54,700 bases of DNA from Actinomycetales bacterium (GCA_018969585.1 JAGWYB010000006.1:1-54700), one strand, 5' to 3'; positions 1 through 7,313 are shown, counted from the stretch's first letter. The notes: generated from the letters alone by a model not told the origin. Translations and numbers: made by a program.

Positions 1-83
1 AGATTGAAGAGGGTGGTCGCCGGATGGTGCGAAAGGATGATAAAAAATCGATGGCCCGTTACTACCTAATTAAAGCCATTTAG
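1..83 (+). CDS. 3' end of an unidentified gene (partial)
   Basis: Frame 3 is open from the window edge to a TAG at 81-83 and reads as a basic C-terminal tail ending in ARYYLIKAI. It would overlap the 3' end of the convergent corA-like gene by 14 bp, which fits the tight packing seen elsewhere. The piece is too short to assign a family, and an open run of this length can occur by chance. Confidence 0.3.
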   Translation, partial: IEEGGRRMVRKDDKKSMARYYLIKAI

Positions 84-1041
84 CGCGTTTGAATTTGTAG
101 AACAAAACACCACAAATTATTGTTATTGTGCCAACCACGATGAAATAGCCATATCGCCACTGTAGTTCAGGCATGAATTTAAAGTTCATTCCATAAAGTC
201 CTGCAATCATGGTTGGAAAAGCTGCAAGCGCAACCCATGCGGAAATTCGGCGCACCTCTACATTCTGTTGGACTTGCACTTGTGCAAGATCAGCTTGAAG
301 TGCTGCAGTTAATAGGGCGTCCATGCCAATCGCGTGATCACATGCTCGAGATACTTCATCCAACTTATCTTGAAAAAATGCTACCAGTTCAACTGGATAG
401 ATATTTTTGAACTCGCCAACAAGCTTTTGCAATGCAGATACTAAAGGACCAATGGCATGCCTGTATTCAATCACTTCTCGCTTGAGCAAATAGATTGTTT
501 TTGAATGAGAGGTTTGAGAATCAGAAAAAACTAAGGTTTCGATATTAATGACATCCCGTTCGAGTTCCACAGCAATTTTTGAATATTCATTAATCACACA
601 GTTGAGAACTCCATAAAGGACAGCGTAGGGGCCGAGTTTCAGGAAATTCGGTTTTGATTCAAGACTTGATCGCACGGGCACCAAAGGACTTCCATCTCCG
701 TGGCGAACAGTAATAATGAAATCATCGTTCATAAAGCAAATTAATTCACCTGTGGTCACTGAACTTATGGAGTCATCGTAGAAAACAGTGCGCATGACAA
801 ATGTGACCACATTGTCATTGATTTCGATTCTTGCCCGTTGGCGAGCGTTCACGGCGTCTGCTCGCGCAGTCTCATGGAGAGGAAAGGAACCAAGGACCCG
901 ATTGAGCTCAATGTCAGAAGGTTCGGCTAGGCCTACCCAAGCAAAAGCTGTGCTGTCGTGGCTTGCAACACTAAGGGCTTCAAAAGTGCCAACATTTACA
1001 TCTCGAACCCCTGCACGGTAAATTGCGTGATCAACGATCAT
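70..1041 (-). CDS. corA: CorA-family magnesium/divalent cation channel
   Basis: The product (323 aa) is an inner-membrane divalent metal ion channel of the CorA/MIT family, normally a pentamer. The C-terminus carries the family signature YGMNF followed by a hydrophobic segment and a basic tail (KFKRAKWL). A first membrane helix (AWVALAAFPTMIAGL) lies just before GMN. The large N-terminal cytoplasmic domain and long helices match the family, and the length is typical. The ATG at 1041 has a TATGAT box 5 nt upstream, suggesting a leaderless transcript. The gene is divergent from gdhA. Magnesium is the likely substrate, but cobalt, nickel or zinc cannot be excluded from sequence. Confidence 0.9.
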   Translation of the reverse strand: MIVDHAIYRAGVRDVNVGTFEALSVASHDSTAFAWVGLAEPSDIELNRVLGSFPLHETARADAVNARQRARIEINDNVVTFVMRTVFYDDSISSVTTGELICFMNDDFIITVRHGDGSPLVPVRSSLESKPNFLKLGPYAVLYGVLNCVINEYSKIAVELERDVINIETLVFSDSQTSHSKTIYLLKREVIEYRHAIGPLVSALQKLVGEFKNIYPVELVAFFQDKLDEVSRACDHAIGMDALLTAALQADLAQVQVQQNVEVRRISAWVALAAFPTMIAGLYGMNFKFMPELQWRYGYFIVVGTITIICGVLFYKFKRAKWL

Positions 1042-1046
1042 GCTTC

Positions 1047-1052
1047 ATCATA
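1047..1052 (-). promoter_or_regulatory. -10 box for a leaderless corA transcript
   Basis: On the minus strand TATGAT lies 5 nt before the ATG, so transcription should begin at or next to the start codon. No Shine-Dalgarno sequence is visible. No clear -35 was identified. Confidence 0.4.
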
Positions 1053-1160
1053 AGCCCATATTCTTAGTAGATATACGTACGCACCAAAACTTTTTTGTTT
1101 TGTGACTAATTGTTCACCCAAATATAACTCAATTGATATTTATTTTTTATTCACTGCGCC

Positions 1161-1166
1161 TACTTT
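1161..1166 (+). promoter_or_regulatory. -10 box for a leaderless gdhA transcript
   Basis: TACTTT ends 6 nt before the gdhA ATG and there is no purine-rich ribosome-binding site between them. The 1042-1172 interval is AT-rich and shows nothing else recognisable. Confidence 0.4.
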
Positions 1167-1172
1167 GCAACT

Positions 1173-2408
1173 ATGCAAAACGTTGCAAAGTCCGCTTTCG
1201 GTGAGGTAAATGAAAAAGTTCGCGAAGCGGGCGATATTCTCAATATAAAACCTGGTGTGATTGATGCGTTGACCCATTGCGAACGAGAGGTCGTTATTTC
1301 AATCCCTTTACGAAAAGATTCCGACATCAGAGTTCTTTCAGGTTATCGAGTTCAACATTCCAGTGCACGTGGTCCCCGTAAAGGTGGTATTAGATTTCAT
1401 CAGGATGTAAATCTTGATGAAGTGAGGGCACTGGCTTCTCTCATGACATGGAAGACCGCTCTTATCGATGTTCCGTTCGGAGGAGCCAAAGGCGGGGTCG
1501 CGGTAGATTCCACTTCTCTAACAAATATTGAAAAGGAAGAGGTTATCCGCAGATGGACTCGTTCGCTCGTTCACGTATTGGGTCATCACCGTGATATTCC
1601 AGCCCCTGATATGGGTACGGATGCTAGGACTATGGCATGGCTCATGGATGAATTTCATCGGTTAGAAGGTTTTCAACCAGCATGTGTAACGGGTAAACCA
1701 GTTGAACTATTTGGCGCCTTGGGACGCGAAGAGGCTACAGGAAGAGGTGTCGCTCAAATAACTGTTGCAACGCTGGAGCAGTATGAAGTGAAGGTGAAAG
1801 GAGCGACTGTAGCAATTCAAGGGTTTGGCAATGTAGGTCGTTTTGCAGCGTTAGCCTGTCAAGAGTTTGGGCTGAAAGTTGTCGCATTGTCAGATGTTTC
1901 GGGAGCAATCTTTGATAAGAATGGAATTGATATTAAATCAGTTTTTCACCACAAGTTTATTAGCGAAATTAACGATGTAGATCACATACCTGTAGATTCC
2001 CTTTTATCTCTTGATGTAGATGTACTTATTCCCGCTGCACTAGGAAATGCAATCAATGATTCGAATTACAATGTCATTCAAGCAGATTTTATTATTGAAG
2101 GTGCTAATCAGCCAATTTCCCTGGTTGCTGATCTTGAATTGCGTGCACAGGGAATTGTGATTGTGCCAGATATTTTGGCAAATTCAGGAGGAGTTATGGG
2201 TTCTTACTTTGAATGGACACAAAACATTCAAGAATACAGTTGGTCCTTGGATAAATTTAGAAAAGAGTTAGATCAGAGAATGGAGAAAGCTTTTTCACAT
2301 GTTTTCAAGGCTTCTCGAAAATATAATACGGATCTTAGAACAGCGGCTTTCATACTTTCCGTCGGTCGCGTCGCTAACGCATTTGAAATGAGAGGTGTGC
2401 TCGTATGA
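1173..2408 (+). CDS. gdhA: Glutamate dehydrogenase (Glu/Leu/Phe/Val dehydrogenase family)
   Basis: This 411-aa protein should interconvert glutamate and 2-oxoglutarate plus ammonia using NAD(P). The N-terminal dimerisation/substrate domain shows KGGIRFH, the catalytic-lysine stretch MTWKTAL and the glycine loop PFGGAKGGV. The dinucleotide-binding Rossmann fold begins at IQGFGNVG (about residue 215). The length matches the short hexameric class. The start ATG is set by the leaderless-type -10 box. The 3' end overlaps a micro-ORF by ATGA. In mycobacteria a gdh gene sits in the same neighbourhood as ettA and the thioesterase, so this gene probably belongs to the conserved backbone. Leucine or valine dehydrogenase activity is a less likely alternative. 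Confidence 0.9.
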   Translation: MQNVAKSAFGEVNEKVREAGDILNIKPGVIDALTHCEREVVISIPLRKDSDIRVLSGYRVQHSSARGPRKGGIRFHQDVNLDEVRALASLMTWKTALIDVPFGGAKGGVAVDSTSLTNIEKEEVIRRWTRSLVHVLGHHRDIPAPDMGTDARTMAWLMDEFHRLEGFQPACVTGKPVELFGALGREEATGRGVAQITVATLEQYEVKVKGATVAIQGFGNVGRFAALACQEFGLKVVALSDVSGAIFDKNGIDIKSVFHHKFISEINDVDHIPVDSLLSLDVDVLIPAALGNAINDSNYNVIQADFIIEGANQPISLVADLELRAQGIVIVPDILANSGGVMGSYFEWTQNIQEYSWSLDKFRKELDQRMEKAFSHVFKASRKYNTDLRTAAFILSVGRVANAFEMRGVLV

Positions 2409-2518
2409 TGAAATTTTTTCGAAGAATTCAATTGCTTATTGAATTTGCTCGGAATAGAAAGCGATTTAAGCGAGGAAAATTTACAAAGGGTCGTGGAGAG
2501 GATTTTCACCACGAGTGA
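2405..2518 (+). CDS. Basic 37-aa micro-ORF coupled to gdhA
   Basis: The ORF starts at the ATG of the ATGA that forms the gdhA stop and runs 37 codons to a TGA at 2516-2518. The product begins MMKFFRRIQLLIEFARNRKR and is strongly basic, with a hydrophobic amphipathic-looking start and an acidic/histidine end (GEDFHHE). It is too short for the ORF track. The 4-nt overlap is the same coupling used between certain real genes in this window. I do not recognise a family. It may be a small membrane-associated or RNA-binding peptide, or chance. Confidence 0.45.
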   Translation: MMKFFRRIQLLIEFARNRKRFKRGKFTKGRGEDFHHE

Positions 2519-2588
2519 TTTTTTGCTAGATTGATTACACAAGTTTTTACAGTACCTTGATATCGTGATAATGTTTGCAGATTGAAGT

Positions 2589-2774
2589 TTACTTTCTCAC
2601 TTTCAAGGAATTCGAAGTGCAGGTTCGGCTAAAAGGAGTAAATCCGCACATTTTTGCGCAGGGCCTATATGGTGTTAAGAGGAGTCGCCCTATAAGCCGC
2701 TCATAGTCGTGAAGAGTTTTGGGTCTAATTTGAATTATTTCCCAGACAGTTTCAACCCATTCATTTACCCGCAT
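2589..2774 (-). pseudogene. Possible tyrosine-recombinase (integrase) N-terminal remnant
   Basis: The 61-aa minus-strand ORF starts MRVNEWVETVWEIIQIRPKT and continues HDYERLIGRLL, which resembles the SAM-like core-binding domain at the start of phage-type integrases (W-E-x-W-pattern, RPKT, YERLI). After about 38 residues the resemblance stops and no catalytic domain (R...HxxR...Y) follows, so only a truncated fragment would remain. AAAGG lies about 11 nt upstream of the ATG. It lies about 100 bp from the 3' end of tRNA-Lys, a common integration site. The rest of 2519-2873 shows no other gene. The similarity is weak and by eye. Confidence 0.35.
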
Positions 2775-2858
2775 TTATTTCAAGCCTTTCTTTAAGGAAG
2801 GACCTACTGATTCATTCTCACCCAGTCATCAGACTTTTTAGGGTGGTAAACCAGCCGC

Positions 2859-2874
2859 ACTTACTTTCGTAAGT
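2859..2874 (-). other. GAAA-tetraloop hairpin abutting the tRNA-Lys 3' end
   Basis: On the minus strand ACTTAC-GAAA-GTAAGT forms a perfect 6-bp stem with a GNRA loop and starts at the discriminator base of tRNA-Lys. There is no U-tract, so it looks more like a 3' processing or stability element than a terminator. Confidence 0.3.
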
Positions 2875-2946
2875 GGGTTGTGCAGGGATTGAACCTGCGA
2901 CCCGGTGATTAAGAGTCACCTGCTCTACCAACTGAGCTAACAACCC
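2874..2946 (-). tRNA. tRNA-Lys (anticodon CTT)
   Basis: The minus strand folds as a 73-nt cloverleaf with acceptor GGGTTGT/ACAACCC, D-arm GCTC, anticodon loop CTCTTAA (CTT) and T-loop GGTTCAATCC. CCA is not encoded. It marks the left boundary of the accessory stretch. Confidence 0.97.
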
Positions 2947-3042
2947 GACGATCGAGCAAACTATAACGAGATTTGCACCGCAGCCCTAATTCTTTACTCA
3001 TGAGAAAGATTTGTTCTTGGCTAACCTACTAAATTCGGAATC

Positions 3043-3417
3043 TTAAGAGTTGCTTGCAGCTTCTCCATCCATTTCGGGAGTGGCGGCAATCGTTAAGCCA
3101 CCAGTAATGAGCGCCACTGATCCGAGAACCAATCCCCAAACTATTCGATCGCCATCAATCATGTAATACGCGACGCCTAGGGCAATTAAATTAGCCATAA
3201 CTATTGCGCCGCGGCCATATCTTTTTGAACGAACCATGCCTCGACCGGCAAAAAAAAGTCCCACCGCACCTAAAATCAAAAAGACTATTTCGGCAGCAAC
3301 TGCATCAGCTTCGGTTAACTCGGAGGTGAGCGAACGAATGATCAAGTAAGCGGCAAGGCAGAGCAGAAAGAGAGCTTCTATGTTTACGAATATTTCAGCA
3401 AGGCGCCGTGTGCGCAT
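3043..3417 (-). CDS. Small integral membrane protein, unknown function
   Basis: The 124-aa product has four hydrophobic segments (roughly residues 10-30, 40-60, 70-88 and 92-112), a basic RSKRYGRG loop between helices 2 and 3, and an acidic C-terminal tail. By the positive-inside rule the loop and both termini are probably cytoplasmic. No catalytic motif is visible and I do not recognise the family. The ATG has TATTCT 6 nt upstream, consistent with a leaderless transcript. It is divergent from the degenerate GGDEF gene. Confidence 0.7.
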   Translation of the reverse strand: MRTRRLAEIFVNIEALFLLCLAAYLIIRSLTSELTEADAVAAEIVFLILGAVGLFFAGRGMVRSKRYGRGAIVMANLIALGVAYYMIDGDRIVWGLVLGSVALITGGLTIAATPEMDGEAASNS

Positions 3418-3423
3418 GGAAGA

Positions 3424-3429
3424 AGAATA
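3424..3429 (-). promoter_or_regulatory. -10 box for the small membrane protein gene
   Basis: TATTCT on the minus strand ends 6 nt before the ATG at 3417, the same spacing as in the gdhA and metY promoters. No ribosome-binding site lies between. Confidence 0.4.
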
Positions 3430-3480
3430 GGGGATGAGATTTCCATTCTCTATCTAATTGACATTATCGAAAATTTCCCC

Positions 3481-3855
3481 GTGAGCGACTTGATCCATGA
3501 CTCGTTAACCGGCCTGATGACACCTTTTTACTTTTATGAGAGCGCCTGGCGCCTTAGGTCCTGGGCCAATAGACGAGAACAACCTTTATCGCTAATCGCA
3601 ATTAACCTTCAAGGAATACCTCTAGATGACCTGATTCGATGTGCCCGAGAACTAAATGCTGAATTACGCGGAGGCGACTTATTGGCAAGAATGCAACAAG
3701 AGAAGTTTCTCTTGTTACTTCTTGGGAATTTGCAAAGCGCAAATCATCTTATATTTAGGCTCTCTCATCGAATTAAACCGAAGCTTGAATTCCTAGCTAC
3801 CGAGTTAAGTAACGATGAAGACATATTACTTGCTATGGCAAGAATTGAAATATAA
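3481..3855 (+). CDS. Degenerate GGDEF-like protein (QQEKF in place of GGDEF)
   Basis: The 124-aa protein, read from GTG, follows the outline of a diguanylate cyclase domain: HDSLTGL near residue 6 (family DxLTGL), a beta strand LSLIAINLQ where active enzymes have the metal-binding LxxDLDxF, then RGGDLLARMQQEKFLLLLL, which aligns with RxxDxxARxGGDEFxxLL. The signature is therefore QQEKF, the first metal-binding aspartate is replaced by asparagine, and the central FKxxND..GH segment looks shortened. Cyclic-di-GMP synthesis is very unlikely. It may be a catalytically dead structural or sensory domain. Its stop is 5 bp from the convergent RLP stop. Confidence 0.6.
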   Translation: MSDLIHDSLTGLMTPFYFYESAWRLRSWANRREQPLSLIAINLQGIPLDDLIRCARELNAELRGGDLLARMQQEKFLLLLLGNLQSANHLIFRLSHRIKPKLEFLATELSNDEDILLAMARIEI

Positions 3856-3860
3856 ATAAA

Positions 3861-4955
3861 TTAAAGAGTTTGCACCACTTCTCGCAAACGAAGCGAATTC
3901 GAAAGAAGGTCGCCATCATGGAGAGCGCCTCCAATAAGAATTGTTATATCTCTACCAAAGTCACTAACCATTTCTGGCGCTCTTTCAATTTTCATGCCTC
4001 CGGCTAATGCCGGAGAAGCTTTCTTGATATTCCCCAGACCTGAAAGGCAAGAGGCGACCACAGATTTACATTCTTCAAGAGTGAAACTAAATCGTCCGCC
4101 ATGATTCGGAAAGATAGAAATATCAGCTCCAGAAAGGCGCATTAAAATTCCAAAAGTAATTGCATGGCTAAAGCCGTGATTTGGATTCATAACGTAAGTT
4201 CCGATCAGCGCAGGGTGACCAATAACAGGAAGCGCTACCGAATCATCATCGGCGATTGCACGCATTGCGTCGTATCCACAGATACCTGGAAGTAGCAAAA
4301 GCGCACCACAACCGACTTTTTTTGCAAATCTCGCTCCATCGAAAAATTCTTCAGTTGGTCGATTGAGGCTAGGCGCATAAACCGCGTTTCTATTGAATTT
4401 TGAGTTCGCACTATTTATTGCATCGGCGACTTGTTCTACTCGATCTTTCCAAAGCGCCCACGGTTGATTAGCAAGACTGTGATCATCTTTGATGATGTCA
4501 ATGCCACCCTCAACGAGAGTCGTTGCCATATTCGCTAATTCCTTCGAGCTCAACCCCATCGGCTTCAATGCCGTCATAAGCATCGGTCGATTTTCGATTC
4601 CTAGCTGTTTACGTAAACCAGATACTCCAAATCGTGGACCCTTTAATTTATTCAGGAAGCTCTCTGGGAATTTAATGTCAACAATTTGCACTCCTTGAAA
4701 GAGTGAGATATTTCCAAATAATAGATTAAGAAATTGGGTTAGTTCGCCGCCAGCAATTCCGTCGTTGTAAGAGATTGAAACTTTAGTTTTACTCTTCGAA
4801 ATTTCTACTATAGATTCAACTTTTCCAACAATCTCATCTTGAATCCATTTTGGAACTAACTTATAGGGAAATTCGATTGTCTGCTCTACCCGGATAGCCT
4901 CAATTACATCATCTGCAGCATCTGAGTCGATGAGATAAGTAATTAAAAATGCCAT
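3861..4955 (-). CDS. RuBisCO-like protein (form IV), probable methylthio-sugar-phosphate isomerase
   Basis: The product belongs to the RuBisCO large-subunit superfamily. Visible landmarks are GPRFGVSGLRKQLG, TALKPMGLS (site of RuBisCO K175), GGIDIIKDDHSLANQ (around K156; RuBisCO has KDDENVNSQ), APSLNR, GHPALIG and IGGALHDGD. The glutamate of KDDE is replaced by histidine and the loop-6 lysine is absent, so CO2 fixation is not expected. The KDDH form resembles, as I recall, the Rhodospirillum-type RLPs that isomerise 5-methylthioribulose-1-phosphate. I chose the internal ATG at 4955 (364 aa, starting MAFLITYLID) because RLPs begin near this strand and a TATCAT box lies 5 nt upstream; the ORF-track start at 5003 adds 16 residues. 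It is divergent from metY, which supports a sulfur-salvage role. Confidence 0.85.
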   Translation of the reverse strand: MAFLITYLIDSDAADDVIEAIRVEQTIEFPYKLVPKWIQDEIVGKVESIVEISKSKTKVSISYNDGIAGGELTQFLNLLFGNISLFQGVQIVDIKFPESFLNKLKGPRFGVSGLRKQLGIENRPMLMTALKPMGLSSKELANMATTLVEGGIDIIKDDHSLANQPWALWKDRVEQVADAINSANSKFNRNAVYAPSLNRPTEEFFDGARFAKKVGCGALLLLPGICGYDAMRAIADDDSVALPVIGHPALIGTYVMNPNHGFSHAITFGILMRLSGADISIFPNHGGRFSFTLEECKSVVASCLSGLGNIKKASPALAGGMKIERAPEMVSDFGRDITILIGGALHDGDLLSNSLRLREVVQTL

Positions 4956-4960
4956 GCGAA

Positions 4961-4966
4961 ATGATA
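4961..4966 (-). promoter_or_regulatory. -10 box for RLP, supports the internal start
   Basis: TATCAT on the minus strand lies 5 nt before the ATG at 4955, as in the corA promoter. It is one reason to prefer this start over the upstream ATG at 5003. Confidence 0.35.
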
Positions 4967-5018
4967 TCGGAGGAAATTTATAAGGTAATCCTGAGGAGCA
5001 CATAAGAATTTCCCATGA

Positions 5019-5024
5019 TAAAAT
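5019..5024 (+). promoter_or_regulatory. -10 box for a leaderless metY transcript
   Basis: TAAAAT ends 6 nt before the metY ATG at 5031. No Shine-Dalgarno sequence is present. The RLP and metY promoters would then share a divergent region of about 75 bp. Confidence 0.4.
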
Positions 5025-5030
5025 TCGTTG

Positions 5031-6329
5031 ATGTCAGATCGTGAATTTGGATTCAAAACCAAATCTCTACATGCCGGAACACTGCCCGATGCAGCAACGG
5101 GATCGCGTACGGTTCCGATTTATCAGTCGACTGCGTTTGTCTTTGAAGATACTAAAGATGCGGGCGACCTTTTCGCCCTCCGGAAATATGGAAATATCTA
5201 CAGCAGAATCGCCAACCCGACTGTTGCTGCGCTTGAGGAAAAAGTTGCTGCCTTAGAGGGCGGTTTGGGCGCTGTTGCAACTTCATCGGGTTTATCAGCC
5301 CAGTTCCTTCTGTTCGCAGCGTTGACTAGTAGCGGCGACCATATCGTTTCCTCATCAAATCTTTACGGTGGAACTATTACTCAATTAGATGTCACCCTAA
5401 AAAAGTTTGGCGTAGATACAACATTTGTTTCAAGTGATGATCCAAAAGATTTTGCTAAAGCAATCAAGCCAAACACCAAATTACTTTTAACAGAAGTCAT
5501 TTCCAATCCTTCAAATCATGTTGCTGACCTTGAGGGCTTAGCAAAGGTTGCACATGAAAGCGACATACCCTTAGTAGTCGATTCCACATTAACAACTCCC
5601 TATTTGGTGCAACCTTTTGATTATGGGGCGGACATAGTTATTCACAGTCTCACTAAATTTATGGGAGGTCACGGAACAACTCTCGGTGGAATAGTTGTGG
5701 AATCTGGAAAATTTAATTGGGGAAATGGGAAATTTCCTTCTATGCTCGAAAAGGTTCCTCATTATGGAGATATTTCTTGGTGGGGAAACTTTGGGGAGTA
5801 CGGTTTGCTTACGAAATTGCGAGCAGAGCAGCTACGAGATATCGGAGCATCTCTAACTCCAATTGCCGCATTTCTCCTAATTCAAGGTATTGAAACTCTC
5901 GCACAGCGAATGGATGATCATGTGTCGAACGCTAGAAAAGTTGCAGAGTTTCTAAATTCAGATCCGCGCGTCAGCTGGGTTAACTATTGCGGATTACCAA
6001 GTCATCCGCATGCCGATCGAGTTAAAAAGTACCTTCCTCGAGGCGCAGGCGCAGTATTTAGTTTTGGCGTAAAAGGTGACCGAAGCGCTGCGGAAAAATT
6101 TATTAATTCAGTTCAATTAGCCTCTCACCTTGCAAATGTTGGTGACGTAAGAACGTTAGTTATTCACCCAGCTTCGACCACCCACCGCCAACTTTCAGAT
6201 AGTCAATTGGAAGATGCTGGAGTCAAGCCGGATTTGATACGTATAAGCGTGGGACTTGAAGACGTTGAGGATATTATTTGGGACATCGACCAAGCCTTAG
6301 AGGCAGCCACTGGAATGAGTTCAAAATGA
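5031..6329 (+). CDS. metY: O-acetylhomoserine sulfhydrylase (PLP-dependent)
   Basis: The 432-aa Cys/Met-metabolism enzyme should add sulfide or methanethiol to O-acetylhomoserine, giving homocysteine or methionine. Family marks include FGFKTKSLHAG at the N-terminus, YSRIANPT, the phosphate-binding SSGLSA, VVDSTLTTPYL and the PLP lysine in IHSLTKFMGGHG (about K209). Its length and the W-rich insert around SWWGNFGEYG are typical of MetY rather than of cystathionine synthases. A TTG 3 nt upstream is an alternative start. It overlaps the next gene by ATGA. In the MTA-isoprenoid shunt this enzyme recaptures methanethiol, and the RLP and cupin beside it fit that role. Confidence 0.92.
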   Translation: MSDREFGFKTKSLHAGTLPDAATGSRTVPIYQSTAFVFEDTKDAGDLFALRKYGNIYSRIANPTVAALEEKVAALEGGLGAVATSSGLSAQFLLFAALTSSGDHIVSSSNLYGGTITQLDVTLKKFGVDTTFVSSDDPKDFAKAIKPNTKLLLTEVISNPSNHVADLEGLAKVAHESDIPLVVDSTLTTPYLVQPFDYGADIVIHSLTKFMGGHGTTLGGIVVESGKFNWGNGKFPSMLEKVPHYGDISWWGNFGEYGLLTKLRAEQLRDIGASLTPIAAFLLIQGIETLAQRMDDHVSNARKVAEFLNSDPRVSWVNYCGLPSHPHADRVKKYLPRGAGAVFSFGVKGDRSAAEKFINSVQLASHLANVGDVRTLVIHPASTTHRQLSDSQLEDAGVKPDLIRISVGLEDVEDIIWDIDQALEAATGMSSK

Positions 6330-6799
6330 TTTGGAGCGAGCCAACAAATTTCGAACTTTCACAAATCATTAATGGTTCGAAAAATATTGCGGTTATTGGA
6401 GCTTCGAGTGACACCTCGAAGGCTTCGTTTTTCGTTATGACTTATCTTGTCGGCTCAACTAACTACAAACTTTTTCCAATAAATCCAAAAGAGGAAAATA
6501 TTCTTGGCATCAAGGTTTACAAATCCCTAAAAGAGGTACCAGAAGCAATTGACGTATGTGTTGTATTCCGCAGACCGGACGCGCTAGATGCCGTTTTAGA
6601 TGAGGTTCTCGAAGTAGGCGCAAAAGTTTTGTGGATGCAACTTGGCATTAGAAATGATGCGGTAGCAGTGCGAGGAACTTCGAGCGGAATTAAAGTTGTT
6701 CAAGATCGTTGCATAAAGATTGAGCACGCAAGATTTCATGGGGGGCTTCATTTGGCCGGTTTTGATACAGGAGTAATTTCTTCAAAGAGATTGAAGTAA
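6326..6799 (+). CDS. CoA-binding domain protein (YccU-like)
   Basis: The 157-aa protein has a Rossmann-like CoA-binding domain: NIAVIGASSDTSKAS, FPINPKEENILGIKVYKSLKEVP, DVCVVFRRPDA and KVLWMQLGIRND match the succinyl-CoA-synthetase-type fold of the YccU family. The ORF track begins upstream at 6278, but the ATG at 6326 overlaps the metY stop as ATGA and gives the usual family length. Its molecular role is unknown. Such genes often follow metY, which suggests a link to acyl-homoserine or sulfur metabolism. Confidence 0.8.
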   Translation: MIWSEPTNFELSQIINGSKNIAVIGASSDTSKASFFVMTYLVGSTNYKLFPINPKEENILGIKVYKSLKEVPEAIDVCVVFRRPDALDAVLDEVLEVGAKVLWMQLGIRNDAVAVRGTSSGIKVVQDRCIKIEHARFHGGLHLAGFDTGVISSKRLK

Positions 6800-6804
6800 T
6801 CAAT

Positions 6805-7287
6805 ATGAATCATGAAGACGCATTCCTGCCAATAAACCTTGCCCAGAGCGAGCCTTACCGGTGGCAAGGCGTAAGTGAGCATGTTTATAAAGCTGATGGT
6901 GATGTTTCGTCGTTTAAAGATGTTACTCGAAGAAAGCTATTCATCGATCCAGAGAAATCTGGAATTGAACTTCGTTATTTTGAGATCGCTCCCACCGGAC
7001 ATACAACTTTAGAGAAACATGACCATATTCATCTCGTAATACCCATTAGAGGCGCGGGATCCTGTTTAGTTGACAATAAATTAATCAAACTTGAGATAAA
7101 TGATGTTGTCCATGTTCCTTCTTGGGCTTGGCACCAATTCAGGGCGAGCGATGATGACCATCTTGGTTTTCTCTGTCTTGTGACCTGTGAACGAGATAGA
7201 CCAACTTTGCCTACCAAAGAAGATTTAGAAATTCTCAAAAAAGACCCTTCAGTAGCTGATTTTATTCGGGCGCATCAAATCTCTTGA
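6805..7287 (+). CDS. Cupin-domain protein, candidate methylthioxylulose-5-phosphate methylsulfurylase
   Basis: This 160-aa protein has a single cupin barrel with a metal-binding cluster LEKHDHIH (His about 72, 74 and 76), the glycine motif RGAGSCLV, and the second-motif histidine in VPSWAWHQF (about H110). A C-terminal extension carries CLVTCERDRP. In R. rubrum a cupin acts after the RLP, releasing methanethiol from 1-methylthioxylulose-5-phosphate to leave 1-deoxyxylulose-5-phosphate. Location in the metY operon opposite an RLP makes that role likely here, but cupins are functionally diverse and this is inference from context. It starts 5 bp after the previous stop. Confidence 0.75.
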   Translation: MNHEDAFLPINLAQSEPYRWQGVSEHVYKADGDVSSFKDVTRRKLFIDPEKSGIELRYFEIAPTGHTTLEKHDHIHLVIPIRGAGSCLVDNKLIKLEINDVVHVPSWAWHQFRASDDDHLGFLCLVTCERDRPTLPTKEDLEILKKDPSVADFIRAHQIS

Positions 7288-7313
7288 TTGTTAACGTTCT
7301 AATGGTTTACCCT
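7284..7313 (+). promoter_or_regulatory. Candidate promoter for the copper monooxygenase gene
   Basis: TTGATT (7284-7289) and TACCCT (7308-7313) are 18 nt apart and precede a clear ribosome-binding site AGGGGAG before the ATG at 7333. This suggests the monooxygenase and Rieske genes form a separate transcription unit from metY and the cupin. Confidence 0.35.

Noticed and set aside
2601-2700. Small structured RNA in the gap between gdhA and tRNA-Lys
   Set aside because: Short inverted repeats such as AGGGC/GCCCT and GTGC/GCAC are weak and not more than expected by chance; no known RNA family was recognised.
3861-4955. True RuBisCO for carbon fixation
   Set aside because: KDDE reads KDDH, the loop-6 lysine is missing, the protein is short (364 aa) and no phosphoribulokinase or small subunit is nearby.
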